A stretch of DNA of 64,000 nt from Desmodesmus armatus (taxonomy: Eukaryota; Chlorophyta; Chlorophyceae; Sphaeropleales; Scenedesmaceae). The stretch covers positions 62,001 to 126,000 of the forward strand of contig VIIQ02000652.1 in the NCBI GenBank assembly GCA_007449985.2, given 5' to 3'. Position 1 is the stretch's first letter. Every line of letters begins with the position of its first letter. Below the pieces are notes generated by a model that was not told the DNA's origin, searched no databases, and saw nothing but the letters and a program-made list of their open reading frames with translations. Both the position numbers and the translations under genes were made by a program. Positions 35,801 to 45,000 of this stretch are shown here, one piece after another.

Positions 35801-36885
35801 TTGTCGGCAGCAGCATCAGTCAACTTGCACAGACCCCTGGCTCCCAAAACCCCAACTTCAACAGGTTGCTTCAACATGCAAATTTCCACACCTGCAGTTA
35901 CGAGTACACATGGCGGGTGGCGGCCAACGACCTGTACGATGGCCTGGCGCAAGTGTCCGACGTGTTTGTGGGCACCACCATCAAGGCCCTGGAAGAGCTG
36001 CAGCTGCTGCACACCTACCTCCTCATTGTCAGCATCGTGGTGTTTGTGGCGGTCGTGGTGGTCATGCTGATTCCCTTCAGGAAGCGGCTCATGCACGAGA
36101 GCAAAAAGCTGGCGGGCTTGCTCAGTCAGCTCCCACAGGTATGCACCTGGCAGGAGCAACCAAACTGATATGAAACCGTGTGATTCAGGGTGAGGATGTC
36201 ACACCACCTGTGGCGATCTGTTGCGTGTTGCTGAGCACACTGTCTGCAAGTGCCATTCTTGCACCTCGCACGGTGCTCCGTGCACACTATCTTCCGTAAC
36301 AAACCCCAGTTGGGAAGAAGGTATGATCCTGTCAGGAAGGGGTGGTGTGCCATTGGCTCGGTCGCTGGCAGTAACGGAGCGGTCATCTGCAAAAGTGTGC
36401 AGTGTGCTGCTCAATGTCGTCTCGGCAGAAGGTGTAGCAGCACCAAAGCGCTGAATGTTGGCTGTGTCCGTTGCGCAGCGCTTGTTGACTCACAGCCACG
36501 GAAGCCCCGTCCATGTGTTCGTTTATCGTCAGATACTGTTGCAAAACAAGAACACTGAACCATGCGTGTCTGTATCTGTGTGCAGGAGAGTGACGTCGAG
36601 GGCCAGGTCAAGCAGCTGGTGATCGATGCGGCGACAGGCCACAAGACTACTGAAGCAACAAAGCAGAACTGGTCCCTGGCGCGCGGCGTCACCGGGGGAG
36701 TAGCAGCGGTCGCCCGTGCAGCAGCCTCAAGGGCAGCAGGGGCCGTGGGGAACATGAAGGCACGCATGGCTGAGGCCAATGCTGCCGCCGCCGCAGCAGC
36801 AGCCCAGAACGGCGGCTGGCAGCAGTACCAGGATCAGGAGGAGGACGAGGATGAGGCCAGCTCAGCACCAGACTGGGACAGGTAG
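16988..36885 (+). CDS. TmcB/TmcC-like multi-PAS, multi-span membrane protein
   Basis: About 43 exons span 20 kb and encode roughly 2,404 residues. The architecture matches the large PAS-containing family of volvocine algae usually annotated as TmcB-like, named after the ciliate/Dictyostelium-type TmcB. In order: a Ser/Gly-rich N-terminus; a block of membrane spans; a helical repeat linker; several PAS sensor domains; a long acidic disordered exon; and a second membrane region with loops. Family landmarks include ARQQLQLASKGEPNLIERYN, AYVEFQRNYR, KRVLERYP, NVSTLMPRPFSDRH, LFPLSLLVTRLSG and ALPSATLRTMA. No kinase, cyclase or phosphodiesterase domain was seen, so an output activity is not predicted; sensing light, redox or ligands through PAS is inference. 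Exons 2-3 are the least certain. All exon phases agree except exon 17, which needs one extra base. Exon blocks are listed in the entries below. Confidence 0.9.
21348..22961 (+). other. TmcB-like gene, exons 12-17: helical repeat linker, with an apparent frameshift
   Basis: Exons: 21348-21459, 21674-21835, 22014-22056, 22225-22261, 22512-22683, 22836-22961. The sequence (FPGDPTVLLVYANYIIHV, then RAARQQLQLAS) resembles HAT/TPR-like helical repeats found in this position throughout the family. Exon 16 ends at CCACAG followed by GCAAGC, a GC-AG intron if the family boundary is kept. Exon 17 begins NGKLLKVW as in relatives, but the next family block GRFQEWVLHDP is in another frame; one G seems to be missing at about 22857-22860. 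Confidence 0.85.
23191..25956 (+). other. TmcB-like gene, exons 18-25: PAS domains 1-2
   Basis: Exons: 23191-23291, 23448-23618, 23790-23872, 24133-24207, 24440-24526, 24751-24898, 25143-25328, 25792-25956. The first PAS core reads GVVIIDAVGTILMVNK, FGYERGDLDGKNVSTLMP and LFPLSLLVTRL, the classic FixL-like pattern of N-terminal sheet, helix and beta scaffold. A second PAS follows (TIMCCDTK, WLGVNPLELTGR, then MMVVDEKLKIMHCSESLAKML as a further sheet/helix unit). No conserved flavin Cys or haem His could be assigned with confidence. Confidence 0.85.
26238..27772 (+). other. TmcB-like gene, exons 26-28: later PAS domains
   Basis: Exons: 26238-26879, 27189-27328, 27592-27772. Exon 26 encodes a PAS core (CVTLTVDQRGVVLAASNSPKAIFGF minus its ends, then LIGQPLAAFINVFEDF) with long Gln- and Ala-rich inserts. 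Exon 27 begins another unit (LSGCLELDDRLKVVKPDPAV). Exon 28 carries a basic loop (ALKKKHKGSE) and the family block MEVEAVHADGQPLKLQLQ. Confidence 0.85.
27921..28849 (+). other. TmcB-like gene, exon 29: acidic low-complexity region
   Basis: One 929-nt exon encodes about 310 residues of disordered sequence, rich in Gly, Ala, Asp, Glu and Pro with basic patches (PRRRDAGPAKHGKG). It separates the PAS region from the second membrane region, as in family members. Its antisense frames are also long and open because of composition and are not genes. Confidence 0.85.
32416..32764 (+). repeat. Tandem copies of the TmcB exon 36 acceptor and exon start
   Basis: Upstream of real exon 36 (32875) the acceptor and first codons recur at 32543 and 32700, spaced 157 and 175 bases. 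A more decayed copy lies near 32416. Each copy ends with TTACAT followed by GTGTGTGAGG, then TCACTCAC-type tetranucleotide-like repeats and a CCCCAG acceptor. The copies at 32543-32596 and 32700-32753 are both 54 nt, phase 0 at both ends. Confidence 0.92.
33805..33945. repeat. Interspersed element, copy A (inverted relative to 34912-35027)
   Basis: This TmcB intron 37 segment shares blocks with the reverse complement of 34912-35027: GGGCTCCCGGCAG, GGGTTTACT, then after an insertion of about 45 bases GTGTGGCCAGC and GGTGGGGG with CCGCCCCC-like sequence. It is likely an old non-autonomous element; no coding potential. Confidence 0.6.
34898..35041. mobile_element. Small inserted element, copy B, flanked by 13-bp direct repeats
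   Basis: The body at 34912-35027 is about 116 bp. GATGTTTGGTTTT occurs on its left near 34898-34911 and again on its right near 35028-35041, as in a target-site duplication. The element ends about 20-33 bases before the exon 40 acceptor at 35061. It encodes nothing and is related in reverse orientation to 33805-33945. The class is unknown. Confidence 0.55.
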
Positions 36886-37604
36886 CTCCCAGGCACGTCC
36901 TTGACCCCTAGGGGGTCTTGTGCACCTAGAGTCACGGTGGGGACGTGGCGACTGCGGCGCAGTCACACACGTTCTCCCCCTTCACCAACGCGGTGTGCCT
37001 GGCACTCTGCGTCATCCGTCTCTCTCTGTCTCTCCCAGGCACGCAGCAGCCCATGGGCAGGGCGTCAGCGGGCTGGCAGCGGGTGTGTGTGCGCATGCTT
37101 GTGACGTGGGGAACACTGAAGTAGAGGCGTCACATTCACACACAGGCTGATTGGGGCGGTTGGTGGGACCACATGGGTCCAGGTCCTTAACAGCAGCAGT
37201 AACAGCAGATTATGTGGTCCAAGCAGCGACAGGGTGGCTGGGGATCACCCCAACTGGTGATGCGAACACCACCAGAACTCGCCATACAAAGGCTGAAGGA
37301 GGGTGGTGGAGGGGGGGGGGTGCGCATGGGTCAGCAGAGTGCCAGGCACTCTTGCCTTGCCAGAACCCATATTATGTACTGACACACACTGCAGGTTTTT
37401 GGATACTTTTACAGCGCCATCGGCTTTGGGCCAGCCTGCCGCACATGCTCTGTGCGCACCATTATTATGATTGGCAATGTGTGTGATGCTAGCTGAGCAG
37501 CATGTGCTGCAATTGCAGTGCTGTGCGGCATGCCAGGAGAGGCTATGGCAGTGTCCATCACCTCGGGAATGTTGCCTGTGCAGCATCTGGTCGTAGTGCG
37601 CTTG

Positions 37605-37785
37605 ATTTTCAAGCGATGGACGTCTGGGCATTCAGGCTCATGTCTACTATAGGTACCGCGCGTAACATTCATGCGGTGGACGCCGGGGAATTCAGTCTAG
37701 GCCCATGCTTACTATGGTACCACGCGTGATTTGCATGCGGCGGAAGCCCGGGAATTCAGACTAGGCCCGTGATTACTATGGGTAT
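37605..37785. repeat. Three tandem copies of a ~64-bp unit
   Basis: Units run from ACTATAGGTACCGCGCG to AGTCTAGGCCCATGCTT and repeat with changes. The first copy is partial (from about 37605), the second about 37647-37710 and the third about 37711-37774. Each has GCGG-GGA-GCC and GGAATTCAG blocks. No coding role is apparent. Confidence 0.75.
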
Positions 37786-38154
37786 ATGCTTGAGGCTCGC
37801 AAGCACCACTGCAGATTGGCCATGCATTCACTTTTTGCCGACGGATTTGATATGAAAGGTCACCTACAGTGGTGACGTCAAGGGTATGCACAGAGTATAG
37901 AGTTTGTGTTGGTCGCTTGCTGCAAAGGGCTGATATTGCAGCCTGCAACCCATGGGATTCACATCATTCCTGCAGTCAGGGGCTTTTCAGGGCAAGGCGG
38001 CAGCCTGCGAGTTTGCATTGTCTTGTCCTGCCAGTGCAGCAGGGGTGTGCAGGGGTTGGATGCCCCTCTCGTAACTTCAAGTTGCTCATGATACTGGTGT
38101 CGTGCTGTGTTGACAGTCTCTCTCGTATGTCTCGTGGACTCAAACAAGGTGTGT

Positions 38155-38159
38155 TTACA
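38155..38159 (-). terminator. TGTAA candidate poly(A) signal for MIRO
   Basis: TTACA on the plus strand reads TGTAA on the MIRO strand. It is 854 bases past the stop, which is long but usual for green algae. Motif evidence only. Confidence 0.25.
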
Positions 38160-39012
38160 TGCACCTTCCAGGTACAGTGTTGGACTAACCATCCAGCAGT
38201 GGCCTGATTGGGTCATACTTGAGTCTTGTTTGCCCCTCAGCCTTTTTGCGGCTGCCGCCAGGCCGTGGGCACAAATTATTACCCCAAGCATGGTGATGGC
38301 TTGCTGAGCCATAGCTAGTCTCCCATTCTTGCTTCGCACGGGTTGAACAGTTGCGATCTGTTGCGATCTGTCCACCGTTACGTTCGTGTTGTCTTTTTGG
38401 CAGCCTCGCCAGTCCAGGCTCATGGCAGCTGGGCGTGGGCCACACAACATGCCACATGTATGATACATGCAGAGAGAACCCAGCGGCTGGCCTTGCAGCA
38501 TGACCATAATCACCCTCAGGGTAACCCTCACCAGCGCTCAGCACTCAGGGGCCCCTCAGGGACCGCAGGGTTCGGCAATACATGGGATAAACAGCACCAC
38601 GTACACCCATACACCTGCCATGCGTCTGCTGCTGTTGTTGTTGAAATTGAACAAGTGCTGGAACGGTCTCAGCTAAACAGAGCAAAGATGATGAGGCAGC
38701 AAACACTGCAGCAAGGCTTGGAGCAAAAGCAGAAAACACATGCGCAAACATATACCCAGCCTGGCCACCAGGCTAGGAGGCCTTCAACTCACACACAAGC
38801 ACACACGAAAGCGCGCAATGTGTACACCGGTGCACAGCTGTTGCATCCTCCAATCACTCAACGTGAACGAAGCCCTTCACACAAGCGCCCCATGCCCAAG
38901 CATGCGCACAAACGCAAATTGAAGTCACCCATTTCAAGCACACTTGGCAACCACACACCCCGCAAAACAACAAGCCACCAACCCAACTGTCAGCCCAAAC
39001 ATCAACACACTG

Positions 39013-42000
39013 TTACCGCTTGCTTGGCGCCAAGCCCCCGCCGCTGCGCAAGCTGCTGCTGCTGCTACTGCCAGTGCTGCTGCGGGAGGCTGCCACGGAC
39101 TTGTAGACCTTGTATCCAACATACACGCTGGCAGCGCTGGTCACCAGGAAGCCGCTGGCCAACATGAGGCGCCTGATGGTTTGGCGCCGGGCCTGCAGGA
39201 GCAGACACAAGACCATGAGACGGCGACGGCAATAGCAACAGACGGAGCAGGTCGGTTTGTGCCATTTCTACGATGCCAGATTTGGTGGGGCGATAAGTCC
39301 CAGCACGGATGGAAATGCAGGAATGCATGCTGGTGTTGCCAAGATCCCAGCACAGTGGGGTACGTGTTGCAAGCTGCAGGAGTCCAGGAGTCAGGGAGAG
39401 GTGCAGCTGTGCGGAATGATCAAAACACGGACAAGCCTACTGCTGTTTTCTTTCCAGCCTGGGAGCCTTGTTGGGTGTAGTCCTGGGTGCCAACAGCCTT
39501 ACCTTGCGTTCCGGTGTGTCTGGCACATGCCCCTCTGGGTGAATGGCTGCCATCATGAGCTGCACAAACACATTGCAGCTGGCCTCCGCCGCACCCCCAC
39601 GCATACCAACAGGCGCGACGACAGGCATGCCGCCAGCTGCTGCCGCTGCCGCCGCTGCTGCTGCAGCCGCCGCAGCTTCTGCTGCTGTGTTTGGGAGGTG
39701 GCCCAAGCTGCCGAGGAGCACTGAGACCGGGATGGGGGGCGGGATGGACAGGTCTCGGCAGGTTGACTGTATCTCTGCCTCCAACTCCTGCAGGGGCAGT
39801 GGGAGGAAGTGATTGCATTGTCAAAATGATCTGAGATTAAAATGATCTGACGTGATATGATATTACAAAGTGGTTGGGATCTGGTGGCCGGGCCTCATTT
39901 CCAACACAGTGTGCCAGAACACAGGTATAGTATACACCGTGGTGCATGAAGTATTCAAAAAGAAGTAATATGCTGACGGAATGTCGAGTGCTGTCTGCAG
40001 GGCATGATGCCGAGCGCATTGCTGCGTGGCTGGCTGTTTTTGGGGAGGGGGGGGGCCTAAAGATGAGGTAGGTGCTGCTATACAAGCTGCACTTGTTCCC
40101 AGCAACAGCAGGAGGATCTCAGGAATGTCCCGCCCATAAGGTGTCAACCTTGCTGTTGATTTTTAGACAATGCAGATGCGATGATCAGCAGCTGTTGCGT
40201 GCCCAGCCCCAACCCTCCACTCACGTTTGACATGCCCAGGTCATCCTTAGCTGCCACCAGCACAAAGGGCAAGCTCTCACCAGCACGTTCACTCAACCCC
40301 ACGACAAGCTGCAGCAGCAACAGCAGCAATGAGAATACGGTCAGCCACATAGACAGCAGAGCACACACACCACAAACCACACCGACCAGCAACACTGAAA
40401 GGAATGAGTGCGCGTCAATTGGACGACAGTGGCTATGCAATGCTGCCGCACAGTTGTGAGGGTTTGTGTGTCCTTACTTCCACAGCATTGATCTTGGCTA
40501 AACATGCACATGCAGCATTTTGCTGCCATCGCCGCCTGCACAACTTGCTGCAGTCAGCCTACAGGCACCCGGCCACGGCCAACTCCCCTTACCTGCACTT
40601 CGCGGACGCGCCAACCCAAGTGCTGCTACTGTCACTAAAGCATCTGCCCGCCATCAAAGCCTGCACAATGTGCTGACAGCCCCCCCCCCCCCCCACGGCT
40701 TGCATGCATGCATTGCAGTCACCCAGCCAGTCACCGGCCACAGCCAGCACCCCCCCCCCTTACCTGCACTGCGTGCCGGAAGCTGCTGGGCTCCGCTGAG
40801 TCAAACATGACAGCAGCTACATCCAACTGCGCCAGGTCTAGGCAGGGGTCCTCAGCAGTGGCAGCACTGCTGGCCTACAGGGTGGGGTGGTCGGGGGTGA
40901 CATTGGGGGTGCATTTCAGCAGGCACGGAATTGACATTTGGGGTACATTTCAGCAGGCATGTGGGTGTGCCGACAAAAATGGGGGGGGGGGGGTGTTGAG
41001 TTGCAGCACTGCTGGCCTACACGGTGGGGTGGTCGGGGATGACATTGGGGGTGTTGAGACACAGGTTTGAGGTGCAGTGGGTTGGGAACAGGGCGGCACA
41101 GTTCGGGTGGCAATCAGGGGTGCATTTGGGCAGGCACAAGAGGGAGGAGGGTGCGTCATCAGGAGTGCTCAGACACAGGGTTGCTTTGTTTTGGGCAGGC
41201 GGAAAAAGAGGGGTGTGAACGGGTGAAGGTGATGAGGGCCGGGCAGGGAAGGGTCCACGGAGCAACACACAGCTGGAGAGTATCCAGTGGATCTGCCCCT
41301 TGGGGTGCTTTTGGTATGCTTTGTGTGCAAAGTACCCGGGTGGCATGTCACAGAGCAGCAGGTTCTTTTGGAAGAGCTGCCTAGCAAGCGGACAAAGCCA
41401 ACACACACCGTCGCCAAGGCAAAGGCCCATGGGGCAGTCCCCAGCCCATAACATGTACAGCACAGCCCAGTCCAGCCCGGCAAAGCCCAGTACATGCCCA
41501 CAAAGCACAGCACAGCAAAGCACGGCACCCCTGCTCCACAGGCACAGCACAGCACGGCACAGCACGCCCCTCACCTCGTGCAGCACCAGCGTCCTGTGCA
41601 CGCCATCCACTAGGTAGGCAGTACTGCCTGCTGCAGTCAGCAGGCCATGCAGCTGCTCGTTGTAGTGCCGCCCTGCCAGCGCCTGCAGTACAGCACAAGA
41701 GCAGTACAGTACAGTACAGTACAGTACAAGGGCACATGATGCAGCAGCACATGTATGGGCAGTACAGTATGGGGCACGTGTTACACCAGCAGCTGGGTTG
41801 AGCACCTGCCCCCACCATGTGGCGATTCTAAATATATGCAGTACAACTGGGGCACTTTTTACAGCTGCAACACCACTGTCACTGCTGGAAGAAGAGAGGT
41901 TGATTGGGGAGAGGGCTGCTTCATGGAAATGTGACGGCCCAGCCTGAAGTTGGACAGTAGCAGCACCATAGACATGTCACATGCTGCAAGACAGGGGCAG

Positions 42001-45000
42001 TACCCGCAAGGTGTCCACTCTTCTGGTGCTGCTTTGTGGGATGGTGACGCTGCCTGCACAGAAGCCGGCCCGAGTGAAGCTGCACTGAAGGCAAAACCTT
42101 GGTGATCAACCTTGGATCAACCCACAACTAGCACTGGGTGGTCGATACGAAAGAGAACGTGAGGAACAAAACGAAACATGCCATAACAAATAGATGCAAC
42201 ATCGTTTCACAGTGTGACTGCAGCAGCTCAATCGTACCTTGATGATGCTGCTTTTGCCGACAGCCAAGCCGCCAAACAGCCCACACACCAGCGTCTCCCT
42301 GCACAGCATAGCATAGCACAGCACAGCACACCGACACGGAAAATGTTGCATCGCAACGAGACGGCATCGCCACTGGGCGGTACGAAATGCCCGCACCTAT
42401 GCCAGATAACCGCCAAAGCCTGCTGCCAACACGGATTCAAGCCAGTTCACCGCAGTGATCGATGCGACCAGCACCTCCCCCCCCCCTCCAAACCCCGCAC
42501 ACACCTGTCCTGCAGCTCCCCCGTCTTCCTGTCACCCTTGCGCCGGCGTGGCTTCATGGCGAAGAACTTGTCAGCATCCTCGCCACAGCGCCCACACATG
42601 CCCAGGTACAGCATCTGCGGTACAGCACAAGGCACAGCACAAGACACAGCACACCATGACACAGATATGCCATAGCAATGAAGTTTGATACTTGTGTTCC
42701 GCTTGCAACCAGGTTGCCTGAGCGCAGCTCCCTGCACATCTCTGTGTCTTTCAGCGCTGTGGTGAAACGCCCCACTGTTGACAAACGCGCCCACAGGCCG
42801 ATGCAAGTGCCTCAAGCCGCTCATGCAATTCTGCGCTCTACATGCTGATTTCTCTTTTCATAATGGCACAACCGATGCCAATATGGGCCATAGTGAATCC
42901 ATTGCGATCTTGGCCAACACCGTCGTCCCACCTGCTCACATGCTGTGCGTGTGCGACTGTATTGCAGTCGTCATGTCCCACCATGCCCCCAGGTTCGTGT
43001 AGCCCGCTAGGCGTCTACTGTTGGCAGGGCCTGTTGTGGTACCCTGCCTGCCAAGCAGCACTTGGCGCTCTATAAAAAGCAGCCACACGAGCACTCGAGG
43101 AGATCTACCGTTGCCCCCACCTGCTCGAATGCTGTGCGTGTGCGACTGGATCGCAGTCGTCATGTCCCACCACCATGCCCCCAGGTTTGTGAGGCCCCCT
43201 AGCCGGCCACTCGATTGATTCAAGCCGCCGTGCCAGTCACCCGGCCGTTTCAACTGAAAATGATTCGACCGGGCATCAAACGAGCTGTTTCATTCGCATC
43301 GCCCGGTTCATTGCCCACTCGATTGAATCGACGCTCCCGAATTACCGACGAGGCGTCTACCGCTGCCCCACCTGCTCAAACGCCGTGCGCGGGTCCTCTA
43401 GCGTGATGACCCTCCAGCGTGTTAGGAAGCCCTCCTTCGTGAGCCCACTGCTGCCTGCTGCAGCGCCTGCCACCAACACACGGTTCCACGCCTCAACCTG
43501 CGGCACACAGCACATGTGCAAACAAGCACGCAAGGTAATTGCAACCAGCATTAGTGTTTGGGTTGTGGCTTCAACTAGCCTTCGGGTTCACAGCTGCACT
43601 GGTTTTGGTATGCCTGCCACCAACACACGGTTCCACGCCTCAACCTGTAGCACGAGGCATGCAAACGCGGGGAAGATGCAGAGAGCTTTATCAAACAGCA
43701 CACTCCGGCCTGCCCTTTGGTGAAGATAGTGAAGGTTCAGGGCCCAGGCATTGACTAGCCTGTCCTTCGATAGCTGCCATGCCTGCCACCAACACACGGT
43801 TCCACGCCTCAACCTGCATGGTGCCATGTGTGCACGAATACTTGGGCGGAGGGCGCAAAACACAAACGCCCACACTGCGGGATGCTCGATGGCAAAGATC
43901 AGGGTTGAGGGCACCCCTCCAACAGCCCATCTTGACCACATCCCACCCCCATCCGCCAGCCCAACCCATCCCATCTTTTACCAATCCCAGCCCCAACCCC
44001 CAGCCCCACCCAGCCCATCTCTGTCAACCCAACCCCCGTCTCCAGCCAAACCCAGCCCATCTTTGACCGCATCTCAACACCCCCCCCCCACAGCCCAACT
44101 CAGCCCATCTTTGTCCGCATCCCACCCCAACCCCCAGCCCAAACCATCGCAATCTCCCTGCGCACCTGGTAGATCGGGACTGGAGCCCGATTGAACATGT
44201 GTTCAAGATCCATCGGCGACAGCACCCCGCTGCGTGTGCTGTCATAGATATCAAACACGTGGCTGAGGTACAGCACCGCCTGCTCCGACAGCTCCAGCAC
44301 ACAGCCGCCGCTGCTGCCACTGCTGCCGTCACTGCTGCCATGGTCACCGCTGCTGCCTGGCAGGTGTGGCAGCTGGTTTAGGACTGCATCAGAGATGCGC
44401 AGCTGCTCGTTGTAGCCTGCAGGGTGCAGCAGGACGGGGCAGGCAAGGCATAAGAAAGCATCCAGTATGTCAAACAAGACAGCAGCAGGCATGTGGTAAT
44501 CAAACTACGTGTCCGTTGCGCTCCGAAAGAAAGCCCTGCCCGCAAAACTGCCCGTATGCGGCTCAAAAAAACAAGACTCGCAATTGCGAGACCATCAACA
44601 CATGAATTCAAACCCAAACCAGGTTGCAGCAGCATATCGTTGCATTCACAAGCAGCAGTGGCTGCGGTTGGCTCACCAAACAGCTTCAGCACAGTCCAGG
44701 TGCTTTCCAGGCGGCCACGTGTGAGGAACAGTGTGTGCAGGTACATGAACCCAGGGAACAGCAGGCCTGCATGCAGCAGGGTACAGCAGGGTACAGACTT
44801 AGGATCCCTGGCAGGGGCTTAGCAGCAATGCCCTCGGCACTGACAGACAATGCTTTTACCCTATCGATCAGGCCTGTCTGCTGTCGAGTGTCTACAAACG
44901 TGCTAGCCTATTCTGTGTTGGCTTTGCTGGAGCTCCTGTTGAGCCTGGTCAGAGCTGTCAAACGCGATCATCTGAACAATTGGTCTGTTGTTGTGCTGGG

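Larger units (their letters stand above)
29251..36885 (+). other. TmcB-like gene, exons 30-43: second membrane region and C-terminus
   Basis: Exons: 29251-29415, 29732-29834, 30199-30298, 30549-30696, 31239-31455, 31865-32005, 32875-33037, 33463-33614, 33998-34144, 34384-34569, 35061-35172, 35536-35653, 35898-36138, 36586-36885. Spans: exon 30 (WGVVLALLVAHIVCYAVLSM), exons 34-35 (STLLTALLVAE plus LIAVALAVMLYQL), exon 38 (LLAWWLVAIAIFGVSF), exon 42 (TYLLIVSIVVFVAVVVVML). Exon 36 is acidic (VDEDDTGENED), and exon 37 basic. The last exon ends with an Ala-rich and acidic tail and TAG at 36883-36885. Confidence 0.88.
36886..39012. other. Convergent intergenic region between the TmcB-like gene and MIRO
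   Basis: No supported gene. Eighteen bases after the TmcB stop lies a near-perfect palindrome, GACCCCTAGGGGGTC (about 36903-36917). A three-copy 64-bp repeat lies at 37605-37785. A minus-strand TGTAA (TTACA at 38155-38159) is the only clear poly(A) candidate for MIRO, 854 bases past its stop. No TGTAA was found near the TmcB stop. Long open frames at 38343-39167 (+) and 37959-38531 (-) show no family resemblance. Confidence 0.4.

Noticed and set aside
38343..39167. 274-residue plus-strand open frame
   Set aside because: It overlaps the last MIRO exon on the opposite strand and shows no domain; composition is His/Gln/Thr repeat-like.
42700..42784. Possible extra MIRO exon reading VGRFTTALKDTEM
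   Set aside because: Exon 7 joins exon 8 in phase and in family alignment without it; good splice borders are not clear.
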